A stretch of DNA of 64,000 nucleotides from Rhabdornis inornatus (GCA_013397075.1 VWZS01002872.1:455654-519653), one strand, 5' to 3'; shown: positions 23,740-35,800, counted from the stretch's first letter. Notes: generated by a model from the sequence alone, not told the origin. Translations and numbers: made by a program.

Positions 23740-24165
23740 CCTTGGGAAGAACCCTCTCGGCAGCGGGGCAGGTCAGGGAGATGAAAGCATGCCTGTGAGC
23801 CCCAGCTCCCACCTCCTAGGAGACGGACATCGCCTCCCAGCCCGGGGACAATGGCGGGGTCTGGTCCCCCCGCGTCGTCTCTAGGTGATGTCACATCGAT
23901 CAGAGCAGCCGTGCTGAGGGGAGGGGAACAAACACGCACACACACAAAGGAGCCCGCTTTGAAGTCCCGCGGAGGAGCGTGCCTGCGCCTCCGGGCTGCC
24001 CGAACCTCCCAGCGCTCGGGCTACGGCCGTGTGTGAACGGGCCCGGCCCGGCCCGGCCCGGCCCGGCACAGAGCAAGCACAGCATGGCACAGCATGGCCC
24101 GGCACCGCACGGCCGGGCCCGGCACGGCACGGCACGGCACAGAGCAAGCACAGCACGGCCCGCTA
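23740..24165. promoter_or_regulatory. CpG island without an assignable gene
   Basis: CpG density is clearly higher than in the rest of the flank (cccccgcgtcgtctc, gtcccgcggaggagcgt, cagcgctcgggctacggccg). It contains ggtgatgtcacatcgatc near 23884-23901, a CRE-like site. This looks like a vertebrate CpG-island promoter. A 61-codon frame starts at 23851 with a fair Kozak context, but I do not recognise the product. Its right part runs into the minisatellite. Confidence 0.4.
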
Positions 24166-24514
24166 CGGCACTGCACAACATGGCACGGCATGACATAGCA
24201 CAGAGCAGGCACAGCACAGCATGGCATGGCACAGCATGGCACANGGAGCGTGCCTGCGCCTCCGGGCTGCCCGAACCTCCCAGCGCTCGGGCTACGGCCG
24301 TGTGTGAACGGGCCCGGCCCGGCCCGGCCCGGCCCGGCACAGAGCAAGCACAGCATGGCACAGCATGGCCCGGCACCGCACGGCCGGGCCCGGCACGGCA
24401 CGGCACGGCACAGAGCAAGCACAGCACGGCCCGCTACGGCACTGCACAACATGGCACGGCATGACATAGCACAGAGCAGGCACAGCACAGCATGGCATGG
24501 CACAGCATGGCACA
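23974..24514. repeat. Direct duplication of ~270 bp across a single N (likely assembly artefact)
   Basis: 23974-24243 and 24245-24514 read as the same sequence, from ggagcgtgcctgcgcctccg through the GGCAC repeats to catggcacagcatggcaca, separated only by the N at 24244. I saw no difference between the copies. Identical copies meeting at one N are typical of overlapping contig ends that were not merged. Confidence 0.9.
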
Positions 24515-24630
24515 GAGCAGGGACGGCATGGCATGGCATGGCATGGCATGGCATGGCATGGCACAGAGCAGGCACGGCACGGCAAAGCACAGAGCAGGCA
24601 TGGCATGGCATGGCACAGCACGGCACAGAG
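24035..24630. repeat. GC-rich minisatellite of GGCAC / GGCAT / GGCCC units
   Basis: Degenerate five-base units (ggccc, ggcac, ggcat, gcaca) are broken by longer repeats of 'cacagagcaagcacagcatg' type. Homogeneous blocks such as (catgg)n at 24525-24560 sit beside mixed ones. Open frames through it give Cys/Ala/Pro/His repeats and are not genes. Part of its length is inflated by the artefactual duplication. Confidence 0.88.
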
Positions 24631-24654
24631 CCTGGTCCCTGAAGACAGGGACAG

Positions 24655-24745
24655 ACAGGGATGAGGGCTCCTCTCAGATATCTCTTCTTGAGGCTGAACA
24701 GTTCCAGCCCCTCCAGCCTTTCCTTGTAAGAGCATCACATGGCTC
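24655..24745 (-). mobile_element. Short CR1 fragment
   Basis: The reverse strand matches the CR1 segment 'cttcttgaggctgaacagtt', 'ccagcccctccagcctttcc' and 'ttgtaagag'. Confidence 0.6.
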
Positions 24746-26937
24746 CAGGAGTAGGGGATTTGGTGGGAAAACACTCTGGGTGCTGCCTGTGCTGACTACT
24801 GCCATAACCAAGCCTAGTGCATGACCAGCCTTCAGCAACTTGTGAAGAATACGGGACTATTAAAATGCCATGAACTATATGTACCAGTGGCTGGCTTTGC
24901 CAGCAAATTTTCTCCCTAGCTGTGCAGAGCAGCGGTTCCCACCCACAAAAGGAACATGTAGCACCTGTCACCCTATACTGCATCTGCCTTGCTCTCGCTT
25001 CAAGCCAACATTGCTGCACTAGTGGCATTACTGGAGTCACCAGGATCCTTCCAGCTCGCTACTGCAAGAGGAAAAACACATGAAATCCCCATGGGGCAGC
25101 TTGGGCCAGACCACTTGGTGCCCTAAAGCAGTGAGACGAGCTGTGGTGCCTCAGAAAGCTGAGCAGAAGAGCAGTGAGGAGCTGCTCAGGCCTGCAAGAG
25201 GAGCACATGGAGCAGGAGCAGTGACTGCAGGCTGGACAAGCTCCCACGCATCGAGCACTGTGTCCCCAGCACAGTCCAGTGCTGGTGGTGTGGACAGCAT
25301 TTCCTACTGACTTCAGAGCTCATCTCAGAGGCTGCACCTCCTCCTCAGAGAATAACTCACTGATTGGTATGATTTTCACTCATTTTACACACCCACTAAA
25401 TGCCACATCAGTGCCAACCACCCTGGTTTCCAACCTCCACCCAGAGCATAACTTCTGGCCTTGGTCACATCACAGCTGAATGAAGCAAAAGAAGCTGTTG
25501 GCTCCAGTTTTTAAAAAGTGAGTAATTGTTTTCAGCATCTTCTTTTTAATTAAAAAATTAGGGATCAACCCAAAAACACATGAGAAGAATTCAATTTTTA
25601 GAGAGAGCAGCGCACTTGTCATCCAGAAAAATTAGACAGCAGGCAGCCAAAAATAGTGTTCTCCTGAACTTTGAAAATCTGTGCCCACTTGTGCTGGTTT
25701 TCTTCTACTCCAGCTACACGTGAAGCCATCAAAACCTTTTCTCAGCTGCTCTGTTTGGGCAGCAGTTGAATCCCAGAGCCCAGGAGCAGAAGAGCCCCAG
25801 CTGCCAGGGGACTGGCAGCTGAACCCCGCTGGCAAGCAGCCTCTGCAAACCCTGGCTGCAGAGTTTGTTCGCAGTATTAAACACCCGTGAAAGTGGCAGC
25901 AATATTTAAAAATAAGGATTTTTCTTCATCTTCTGAAGAAAGTCCTGGCCTGGCCTGTGTTGTTGCAGCCCCTCATGAGCTGGGCGATGCTGCAGCAGCT
26001 CCTGCAGTGGGGGCGGATGATGTTCATGCCAGAAGCCTCTCCTGGCTGTGCCAAGCTAGCACCAGACCCACTGTGACCTCACAACATCCCTGCTCCTCCA
26101 AACCTCTCTGGACAAAGGACACACCTCGGCACCAGCTGGGCTGAGCATGCCTTGGGAACACAGGTGTGGTGGTGCCCACAGTTTGCCCATGCTGCCATCC
26201 TTGCTGATGGAGACAGGAGGGTGCAGTACTTGGGGGTGCAGCTCTTTCTGCACTCGCAGTGTTGGCAGATGTGCCCACATGGCACAGCACATTTTTCATT
26301 TGTAGAGCATCTTCCAGAGCATCTCCACCTTTAAAAGAACCCCCTTGGAAGCCCAACCTGGAATTCTTTGCAGCCAACCAAATAAAAGCCCCATCTTTTG
26401 TGTGTTGGGTCTGCTGCATCACATCTGGAGGAGACAAGACACCAAATAAGAGAACTGAACCATGCAAAGGAAAACACCAACACCACTATGCACACCTGAG
26501 AGGATAGGAGGGAAGAGAAAAGACATGAAAGAATAATCAAACATTTAAGCAAAAGTTCTAGGGCATCTGAAAAGGAAATCTTCAAGTACCCTCACATCTT
26601 TCTCCTGTAGAGCTCCTCTCTGATAACAACACAGAGCATAATTGCCCCTATACACTGGCAAACACCCACTAACCCACTGGTGGAAAACCTCTGGGCTTTC
26701 ATTTTCCCTCCAGCAGGTACATTTCTTTGGCATCTTGGATGTCAAACATTCTTGAGGCAACACAGTGAAAACACACTCAGTTCACAAATGGGGGATGTTT
26801 TGGGACTGCAGTAAACACCAGTGCTACTCCCTTTTGGGGACTTCTCCTCCCCCTCCGTAACCCAGACTGCACCACAAAGCAGCAGATGCTGCCGCTGCTG
26901 CAATTTATTTTAATTCCAACCCCTCCATCTTTTTCTT

Positions 26938-26986
26938 CCTTTTTTTTTTTTTTAATTTTTTAATTTTTTAATTTTTTTTATTTTGC
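26938..26986. repeat. T/A-rich low-complexity run
   Basis: Repeated ttttttaattttttaa units over about 48 bp. Confidence 0.85.
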
Positions 26987-29214
26987 GTGTGTCTGGGTAA
27001 ATTTAGTTCCCATAAAAGTGAAGGACTGTCAACACCAGCTTTGGAGCCAACCATACTGTCGGCAGCTGTTGTGCGGGCTGTGCACACAAAGCCCCTGAGT
27101 GCACCTCGAGCTGTCCCCCCCAGCCCCCACACAGCGCTTCAGCAGCTCCAGCTCATGACCCCTTGGCTCTGTCCCGTGGTCCAGAGCCCCTCCTGAGCTC
27201 AGATCACACAGCCCTGCCTCCACTCCTCCCAGCCACCCCATCCCTTCCACCCGGCTTGATCCCTCCTGATCCCCACTTATCCCCGCAGCCAAGCTGCTCC
27301 TCCCAAGCTCCCTGCCCTCTCCCATTTCCTACAATCTTCCAAGGGGACGGCCAGCCAGAGGTGCCATCCCTTTGGCCAAGGCAGTGCTCCAAGGCAGCTG
27401 GGGAGGGACAGGACATGGGACTGCTGAGGGAGCCCTCCTTGCACAGGGATGTCACCAAGGGAGCTGCACATGGCCCAGATGGGATGACCATGTTGGAGGG
27501 TCCTGCAGCACTCTCCATTCCCACCCCTCTGCCCTGATCCTCCCTTGTGCATGCCTTGATTCCCTCTGGGCACCAGAGGAAGCTCAGTGGGGGTTTCCTC
27601 CCACCTGGATCTCTGCCACCATGGGGTTCCTACGTGCAGCCTCCTGCAGGCAGGAGCTGAGGAGCTCTGCAGGCAGCAGCCCTTTGACAACTGCTCTTCC
27701 ATCAGCAAAGTTCTAGTATTTTCCTGGAGTTTCCTGTGAAACGGTGTCTGAAGACATTTGGGAGGAACATGCCCTCTGCGCAGTGGGGGCAGCCCAGGCT
27801 GTCACCACTTGACACCTCAGAGCACAGAGCAGCAGCTCTTGGGCTTGGGGTCACTTCTGCTTCCTGAGCAGCACCACCCCCAGAGTTCCATGGAAGCAAA
27901 TTGCTTGTTATTCAGATGCTGAGGGACCCCATCCCCACCGTGGGCAATCCAAGGGGAACCTAAAGGCTGAGATCATCTCTCCACTTCCCCACAGCTCCAG
28001 GATGACAAGGGGATCAGCTCTCCTCCCCTGAATCATGGAAAGAGAGTTTCCCCCTCTTCAAAGCCTAAGGGAACATTTTGTTTACACACTGCTCTTCAAA
28101 TGGAGAAGTTTGGAATTGATGTTGGATGTGTTTTGTGTGTTGATGGACCTTTGCTGGTTCCTTCCTGCTCCTCCCTGTGCAGGAGACCTGTCAGCATACG
28201 GCACTGCTGGCATTGCCCACACATCCTGCTGCATCTCTCTGCCCCTGGGGTACCAGTTCCTCTGACTGCCCCTTGGCCGTGCTTACCCATGGCATCACAT
28301 CATCTCGTCCCTCCTGTGCAGCTCCTGGCACTGCCTGGGTGTCCTGATCATGGCTGGGGTTAAACCACAGCACCAGGGCTGCAGACCCTGCAGAACAGCC
28401 TGCACGAGTCTGGATCTGGCCTTCCTCCATGCATAGAACCTAGTTGTCCAAGGCAAGGGATCCTTGTTGGGGGCTCTTCTACAAGTGGCAGACTGAACAT
28501 CCAGCAGAGAGTTGAAATTTCTTGGGATTTGGCCAGAGAGACTCCGAGACCCCAGTGAGCAGCACGACCCTTGCTTGTGGACTTGTACCAGCAAGCACTG
28601 AGCACAGAGCATCCAGGCCTGCTCTGCACCCCACATCCCTTCTCAAGCTCCTAAGCACATCTGACAGGAGCCCCCAGAGTCTGTCTCAGGGTCTACTGTG
28701 TGGGTGAGGAGACCACAGAGGAGCCCCCAGGCTGGAGCAGGTCCTTGGCACTGCAGGAGGTTTGTCCTTCCAGCGCACTACAGTCCCACGAGGACACGGT
28801 CTGCTGGCCTCCAGTCCCCCCGAGCTGCTCTTGGGCCAAGGACTCATCCTGCTCCTGATCCGCTGGGACGTCAGCTGCTCAGACAGCCGGGCTGAGCTCC
28901 ATCAGCCTCTGCTGCTCTGCTGGAGCCTTCTCCATCCAGCACCTCCAGCCACCCCCGCAGCCTCCTGGAGGCTCCTCATGGCTGGGACTGTGACACCAGC
29001 CCCCTCCATCTCCATCCCTCTTCTCAGGAACAAGGGGTGATTCAGGAGCCAGGGGGCAGCTTGGGGGCATGGCAAGGTGCCATGCTTGCCAGGGACCAGC
29101 ACAACTTCACCTTGCTTGGAGACGGCTGGGAAGTGGTTAACACTTTGGTGCTGCACTGATTTCTCCTGGAAGGAAGGAAGTGTCCTCACGCAGAAAAAAT
29201 GCAGAAATAACAGG

Positions 29215-29312
29215 GTTCGGGTGGGTGGCTTTTTTGTTGGTTTTTTTGTGGGTTTTTTTTTGGGGGGGGAGTGGGTTTGTTTGTTTGTTTGTTTAAAATA
29301 TCTATTCTTTTT
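29215..29312. repeat. T/G-rich low-complexity run with (GTTT)n
   Basis: Runs of T6-T9 and G7-8 lead into four or more gttt units, then tttaaaatatctattctttt. Confidence 0.85.
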
Positions 29313-30669
29313 TTTCCAGCCATCTGTGCCAGTTGCAGCTGATGGGAGAGAGGACAATGCTGGATGGGGGAAATCATTGGGTTTGGGACCAGTACTGCAT
29401 TTACAGTGTACAAAACAAGGGAGGACATCTGTCCCCAGTGGAGTATTACGCACAGGTCCAGGATTTTAGCACTGTGCTCACGTCCAGTGCTGTCATTACA
29501 TATGCACAAAGCAGAGATGGTCATGCACAACCGTGTGTTCCCTCCTTCTTGCTGTCTTCCTAGTCTGCACCCACCATCCCGTTGCCCATGGCCCTGCTAT
29601 TCCCAAATCTCTGAGTGCTTTCCAGCCTCCTCGAGCCTTCTCCCATCCCTTTTCCTGCCCATGGATGCTTTGGGGAAACTGCAGGCAGGAGCCAAAGGCT
29701 GGTCCTTCACGCCTCTCCAAAGCTAGCCATGGAGAACACCTTCCTGGGCTGAATGAGGGTCTCCAAGCCTGGTTCAGGGACAGCCCTCAAATGCTGGACT
29801 CATCTAGATAAAATGTGATCATAGACAGTGTCCTGCCAAGGGCTAGATGTGTGTGGTGCTGCAGCTTGCCTCTTTGGTGAGCCCGGCCCCTGGCTGTGCT
29901 CCCTGATAGCAGCAAAAGGTTATTTTTGTCACAGCCCTGTGGCAAGCAGGCCAGGCCTGTCTGCAGAAGAGGATCTGGGTGCTCTGCTGGGGTTTCCGCA
30001 GGGACAACTCGAACTGGAGCAGAGCAGCAGAGCCACTGGCTTGGGAATGGCTGCTGGGAGCATCCCTGGGGAGCTTGTGGAGGGCAGGAGGCTGTTCCTG
30101 CCAAGACCCAGCCCTGCCAGGAAGATTGAAACATTGTACTGAGCCTTCGGCTAGGATGACCTTGGGCACAGTCCTGTCACTTGGACAACGGGCCCTCATT
30201 AGCCCTGTGGAGCACCTGAGGGTCCCTGGGCGGGCCTGGCTGTGGCCATTGTGGCTTTGCCAAGAGCTTTTCAACTAAACCTTTTAGTTGACTCCAGCTT
30301 TCACTTTCGGCATGTCCCTCCCCTGCCTTTCCCAATTGTTTCCTATGGAGCAATCACCCATGCAGTATTTCCAATCCCACCAAAAGAGGTAATTTGAATT
30401 GTTAGTGAATATTCTAATGAAAAGAGATGCTGTTCTGTTGGCTTGAATGAGACAGGACGTGTTTGTGTTCAATGTGTGCAATGTGTGAGAACTTCGACAA
30501 AAAAGCAGCCTGGGGAATTGGGATCTGTTGGAGAGATCTGTTGCCCTGCTCCTGCCCTTGACTTTGGAGGGTGGAGAGGAGAGGGGCAGTGTGGACAGAG
30601 ACACCTAGGGAGCTGCAAAATTACACCTCGAGAATCTTTTCTCTCAAGCCTGAATCCTTCTTGCTTCAC

Positions 30670-31000
30670 AGGCTGATAAGCTGATGTTAGCTACAGACAG
30701 AAAGGAAATTTCCCAAGGTGATAAATGGTCAAAAACAACTTAGAATCTGGTGAAAAACAGAGTGCTAGTCATAATAAAGATTAACACCTGTTGTTTTTCC
30801 CATGGGATACATCCTGAGGCCTGGTCTCCTGGATGTTTATCCCAATTAGCCAATGAGCTACTGTCCTGTTCTAGTCTCTCGTAACATGCTTTAAATACAA
30901 GCTCTCTGCTCAATAAAGTTGGCCTTTTTTCCCTAAAAAGGTCCATGTGTGTTGTTGCTCCTTTTTCCTCTCGCTAGGACTGAAACCACAGGGCAGGTGA
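30670..31000 (+). mobile_element. Probable solo LTR of an endogenous retrovirus
   Basis: This stretch carries an LTR-style promoter and poly(A) layout. A CCAAT box is in ttagccaatgagc (about 30846-30858), a TATA-like tttaaatac lies at about 30890, and AATAAA in ctcaataaagttggc follows at about 30912. A T-rich, GT-containing stretch comes after, then gctaggactgaaaccaca. No retroviral coding sequence is nearby, so it would be a solo LTR. The 5' and 3' ends and target-site duplication could not be fixed. It could instead be a chance promoter-like array. Confidence 0.45.
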
Positions 31001-31687
31001 AAGATGAACCAGAGGAGAGAAAAGAGGGAATTGGAGGAGCAGAGCAGCCCATGTAAATTTTATTATCTATATATATATACGAGAAGGCTTGCACGTGCCA
31101 ACTGGAGGTTTGCGGCCAGGAGGAGAGGCAGTGGTGACAGGGCAGAGATGGCTACCAGTGGTCAGGAGAAGCTGCTTTGAGAGCAGGGAAGTGAGCACGT
31201 GCCCCACTGCTCTGTACGGCTGCTCAGGCAATTAATCTCCCTTGCCTTGGGACCCTGGAGCAGAGAAGCAGCAGACTGGTGGCTGTGTCCTGTGATTTAC
31301 AATACATCTGATAGTTCTAGCCCATTAATAAAGCATGCAGTTGGCCATGAAAGGCACATCTGCCTATTTTAAAGACTATAATAATGGATAAAGCTCTGAC
31401 ACATGGATTTCTGTAAGAAAACTAGCACTGTAAATAGCATTCCAAAATTATGTATTCCATCAAATTCAATGGGACAGTTATTGTATGCTAATTAAATACT
31501 ACTGAACTATTTGATGTTTGGATGGTGAATAGAGACACGATTTCAGAAACACACAGTCCCTCAGAACACCCACAGACTCCCAAGATTTTACTGTAATTCC
31601 CAGCCTGCAATCCATTCTGATAACGGGCTGCAGGCAGGACAGGGATTCACAGCTCAAGCGACCTGTTTGTAAGGAGCTCTGGCAACA
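31001..31687. other. Unique sequence with AT-rich candidate conserved element
   Basis: A short (TA)n run lies at 31066-31080. From 31290 to 31510 the base composition shifts to strongly AT-rich (see separate entry). Confidence 0.5.
31290..31510. promoter_or_regulatory. Candidate conserved non-coding element with POU/homeobox cores
   Basis: 'acaatacatctgatagttct', 'cccattaataaagcatgcag', 'ctattttaaagactataata', 'ttattgtatgctaattaaat'. This is AT-rich, non-repetitive sequence in a GC-rich neighbourhood, with atgctaattaa resembling POU/homeodomain sites. It looks like a developmental enhancer core, but conservation is untested. Confidence 0.3.
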
Positions 31688-31790
31688 TGGGGACATGGTT
31701 TAGTGGTGGACTTGGCAGTACTGGGTTGAGAGTTGGACTTGATAATCTTAGAGGGATTTTCCCATTTCAACACTGCTATGATTCTCTGAG
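31688..31790 (+). mobile_element. CR1 LINE 3'-end fragment
   Basis: 'ggggacatggtttagtggtg', 'gacttggcagtactgggttg' and 'agttggacttgataatctta', ending 'ctatgattctctga'. This is the terminal 100 bp only. Confidence 0.92.
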
Positions 31791-32685
31791 CACAGATGTA
31801 ATTCACTGTCCAGGTGGGTAATGATGGTAAACAAAGATTATTTGTCCTGTCTCCTGGAATCAGACCAGGCCAGAGCAAAACCTGCTCCACTGCTGCTCTT
31901 TGTCTCTGGAGAGAAGAGCTCCACATGCTCCTCACTGATGAGTCTTCCCCCTTCCTGGTAAGATTTCCTGACCACACTGCTTTCTGAGACTTCCTTCACT
32001 TTAATTCACCTGGGTCTGTTGGGTGTATGTCTTGGGCCCTCCATGCAGTGCAGACCCATTTCCATGTGGGTTACAAACAAGCAAATGCATGAGAAAGGGC
32101 TGACTTCAAAGGCACGTCCAGTGTTTGCAATGGGAAGAGAAGCTGGATAAAAGAAAGGTCTTGTGCCAGCTCTAAACTGACCTGCTCCAGGCTTGGAATG
32201 TTCCCTGGCAGGGATGGAGAAGCCAGGGAGGTTTCCAGGAGTGACGCCGTGCTCCATGATCTCACAGAAGACCCTTGTCCGAAATCCTGGGCTGTACCAC
32301 ACCACCTCTCACTCACCTTCTGCTGGTGGGACTTCCTCCCCTGCCTCCTCCACATCCCTTTCCAGAAACAGCCAGACCAGAAGCTGATGAAGCAGAGACA
32401 GACAGAGAGACTTACAAATCTCCACAGATGCCTCACATTATAGCCCAATACAAGAGGTCTGAACAGGATCTCATTCCACCCAGTCCCTTGGTCTGGGAGC
32501 TTTTGCATGTCCCAGGACTGACAAGCTCTCTGCACCAGAGCTGGGTATTGATAAATCCTGTGGACACTTCCAAGTCTGCTAAAAAGATGTTCTGAGGTGA
32601 CAGATCTTAAGCAGCGCACAGAGCTGAGCGCTGCTCTGCTCTCCACACCCTTCACTGCTGCAAGAGAAAAGCAGTCACTATCAGT

Positions 32686-32848
32686 GATAGCTGGATCCAA
32701 TTTATTAGGCGCTTCGAGGAGACATTCATCAGGCAGGGAGATAAATAATCTTCAGATGGAACAATTAAATTTAATTGCCTGAATATTATTTGTCTCCTTC
32801 CCTGATGATTGTCTCTGCTGAGTGCCTTATAAATTGGATCCAGCTATC
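32686..32848. repeat. 163-bp imperfect inverted repeat (long hairpin)
   Basis: The left arm 32686-32769 begins gatagctggatccaatttat. The right arm 32770-32848 ends ataaattggatccagctatc, its exact reverse complement over 20 bases. Across the arms I count about 11 mismatches and one small (~5-base) indel. The centre is the perfect palindrome aattaaatttaatt (32763-32776). About five of the mismatches would be G-U pairs if the + strand is transcribed. It has no loop to speak of and no coding frame. It may be a foldback MITE, an old conserved hairpin repeat, or a structured RNA or regulatory palindrome. Confidence 0.9.
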
Positions 32849-35800
32849 AGCAATATTAAAGGCGCTTCCCCTCAGGACTAGCCCAGCTGCCCAGACCAAA
32901 ACATTGGGCTCAGAATGAACTTTCACTGTTATCGAAACTGATGCTGCCTCAAGACTCATGGGTGTTTTTTTCTTGCAGTTAGACAGGGCTGTGCTCAAGG
33001 TGTCTGGGTTTTCTGATCCCTGGCGGTGCACCCTGAACTCAGCAGAACTGCTCCAACTCTGGTGGCCCTGTGGCAGTGATGTCCTGCTTGTCAAAGGCTT
33101 GAGGAGGGATGCGGTGAGCCCCAAGGTGGATTGTGCAAGATTTCAGTGTGCTGGATTTTGTTGTGGCTGCAGAAATGAGGAACTGAAACCGTGGGGTCCA
33201 CAGCACACTATGGAGCAGTGATGGCATTTTGTGCTGACCATGTTTGTGCTGGCCATGAGAGACCCACATCTCAGCCTAAAGAGACCTTCAGGATGTGTGG
33301 GCTCACACTGGCCTGCCCCAGCCAGTCTGCCAGCTCAAGAGCCAGCACACTGCAGGATCACAGCTTTTCCATGCAGACACAGAGCCAGGGTAGCCACCTT
33401 ATTCATGTTACTCCAGGCCAGGACCAAAGCTGGAACCTCTTCAACAACCCAGGAGCCATCAACTCTCTCCTCTGTATATGTCTGAAGTCTGGAAAATATC
33501 TTAAATATGAGAGAGGAAAGGGAGGGGTTTGATCCTCAGCTGGTGTAAATCAACAGAGCTCCATTGACGTTGTTGGACGATTACTGAGACTTATGTCCTC
33601 TGACCCCAAAAATTTCTAGGGTGGGAGGTAATGACTGCAGAGCATTCCAGTGTTGCAAGAGATCTTCCTCCAGCCTGGCTTCAGAAAGGCTGTTAACTCC
33701 AGGAGCTGGGAAGCATGGGGATAAATGTCTGGGCGAAAGAAAGGGAGAAGGAAAGCCCCATAGTACCCAGCTGAGTCCAGCCGGAAGGCAAGCTGGAATT
33801 CAGAGAGGCTGGGTTGTAGGGACCATACATCATGAGGACATCTCATCCTCCTGCACCTTTCTGTGTTTGGAGGGCTCTGGATACCAACACCATGATGTTC
33901 TCAGCCCCTTCTGGGCAGTGGTGGAGCCTAACGCTTCTGGTCTAGCTCCACTGGTGCCCACCCTGCACCCAGGGTACCCTGGAGCAGTCAGTGACTCACC
34001 CCACATTGTCCACCCTGCCTGCCTTGGGAAAGATTTGGGTTGTTGGCAGTTGCCAAGAGCCACGGTAACGCACCCTCCGCTCCAGCACTGCCAATCCTCT
34101 GGCAGATGAGCTGTGTCCAGGCGTCCCTGAGCGAGAGGCAGTGTTTGGAGGTGCAGGCCGGGTGCCAGCGCTCTGCTCCTTTCCTATGAGCAGCACCGAA
34201 AAGACCCTGGAATCAACATGTTTACTGACAGACTCCTGCGCTGTTGGCCTGCTTTTCTAAGGAAATGAAGCTTGTGCAATCATATTGTCTGGGGGTGTCT
34301 GTTCCTAATAACTTCTCAGTCCACCAGCCAATTCCAATCCAATTTGTCGAATGGGGAGAGGTCTCAAAATATTGCATCCTGCCCAGTCTCCCTGCAGTGT
34401 GCTGGGTGGCAAAATGGGGTGCAGGAAACTTGGACTAGGTGAGAAATAGGAGCACCTTCTACACAAAGTCATGGAGAAAAGCAGCAGGGTCACAGCTGAT
34501 GGCCAGTAGGCAGCCCCATCCCTGTTGGGATGGGGACCTCTCCAGCTGTGGCCAGAGCCAGATGAGCACCATCAGCTGAGAGAAAGTGTGTGTCTGGAAG
34601 GATGGAGCTCCAGCTCCTTCCCACACGTCCAGGCAGGGAGGATGGAATCTGCACAAGCCATGGCTGCCAGAACGCATGGGGCTGGGCACTGAACAGCCTC
34701 CAGCTCCACGAAGGGGCTGAGGGTCCTCAACTGGAAGGCAAGGGCTTCCAGTGGGCAGAATGTCCTTCTGCTGGGGATGGACATTTCCAGGAGCGAGCCC
34801 CTGGCCAAGCAGAACAGGACGTGTGGCTGCTGGGCGTTGCGCTGTGTCTTGCTGCAGTCTGGACAGGGTCTGGACAGCAGTGCCTTGTTTCTCCTTTCGA
34901 TGCTGGTTTAATTTGCTGAAGGCATTCAATGGCCCACATGGTCTCTCCAGTTCAGCCCTGCCAGTAACATGAGCTTAACAGAGCTGGAGAGGGCTATTTT
35001 TTTAAGCTCCTATACAAACATGATTTGTTTTGTAATAACTCTTCTTCTGTTCTGTTTTGAAGGAGATGATGGCTCTGGGATCTGAGGAGCTCCGAGGCAG
35101 CTCAGAGCAGCTCAAATTCCTCCCCACGTGCTTTCAATTAACATCTTCATTAAACACCCATTCAAAGCCACTTCCAGCCAGAGCATGACAGCGCAACAGA
35201 GTTTGGCTTCGTGAAGTCACCCAGAATCTACGACAAATCAAAAAGTGCTTGGTTTGTCCTGTACCAGCCATACATGCAAATGGGAGATAGCTGCCAATGG
35301 AGGGAGTGAGTGCCCCTGCTCAGATCCTCATCACCACTGAGACCCAAAAAACAGCACCCAAGCCACGGGAGGGACCTGCTGCCTGTGCGCTTGCTGGGAG
35401 AGGAATTGGATGCAGTGGCAAATCACCTCCCCTGGCCTGGCAGCCTGCTCCCAGGCCAAACCCCGGGTCCCACCGGTGCCAAGGGCAACTCTCCAGTTGA
35501 CTTCGTTGAGACTTGACCTTCGGTTAACCCAGCAAAGCAGGAAGGTTGGGAAAGCCATCTGGAAGGAAACACCACTACAAAATTGTCCAGATTGGTGCTT
35601 CTCTCCATTGTGTGTTCTCCCTCTAATTTACTTAACCTGTGGGCGTCCAGGAATCCCAGCAGTGTACGAACTGCCTGTCTGCATCCCCATGAACAGCCTT
35701 GTGTCCTCAGGGGTGATCAGAAGGGACCATAGCCTTCTGCTAGCAGGGCTCCATCTCTGCTTGCACGGCAGTAATGGCACCAGCTGGCTCTGAGCCAGCC

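Larger units (their letters stand above)
24746..30669. other. Non-genic DNA, mostly unique
   Basis: Contains an AT-rich block at 25500-25650 (cttctttttaattaaaaaat), a T/A-rich low-complexity run at 26938-26986 and a T/G-rich run at 29215-29312. I find no exon with a recognisable product; all open frames are unsupported. Confidence 0.45.

Noticed and set aside
23851..24036. 61-codon frame at the CpG island with a fair Kozak ATG
   Set aside because: Unrecognised and short; it ends inside the minisatellite boundary. Kept only as part of the CpG-island description.
24021..24774. Cys/Ala/Pro/His-repeat open frames on both strands
   Set aside because: They are translations of the GGCAC/GGCAT minisatellite, and some run through the N and the duplicated copy.
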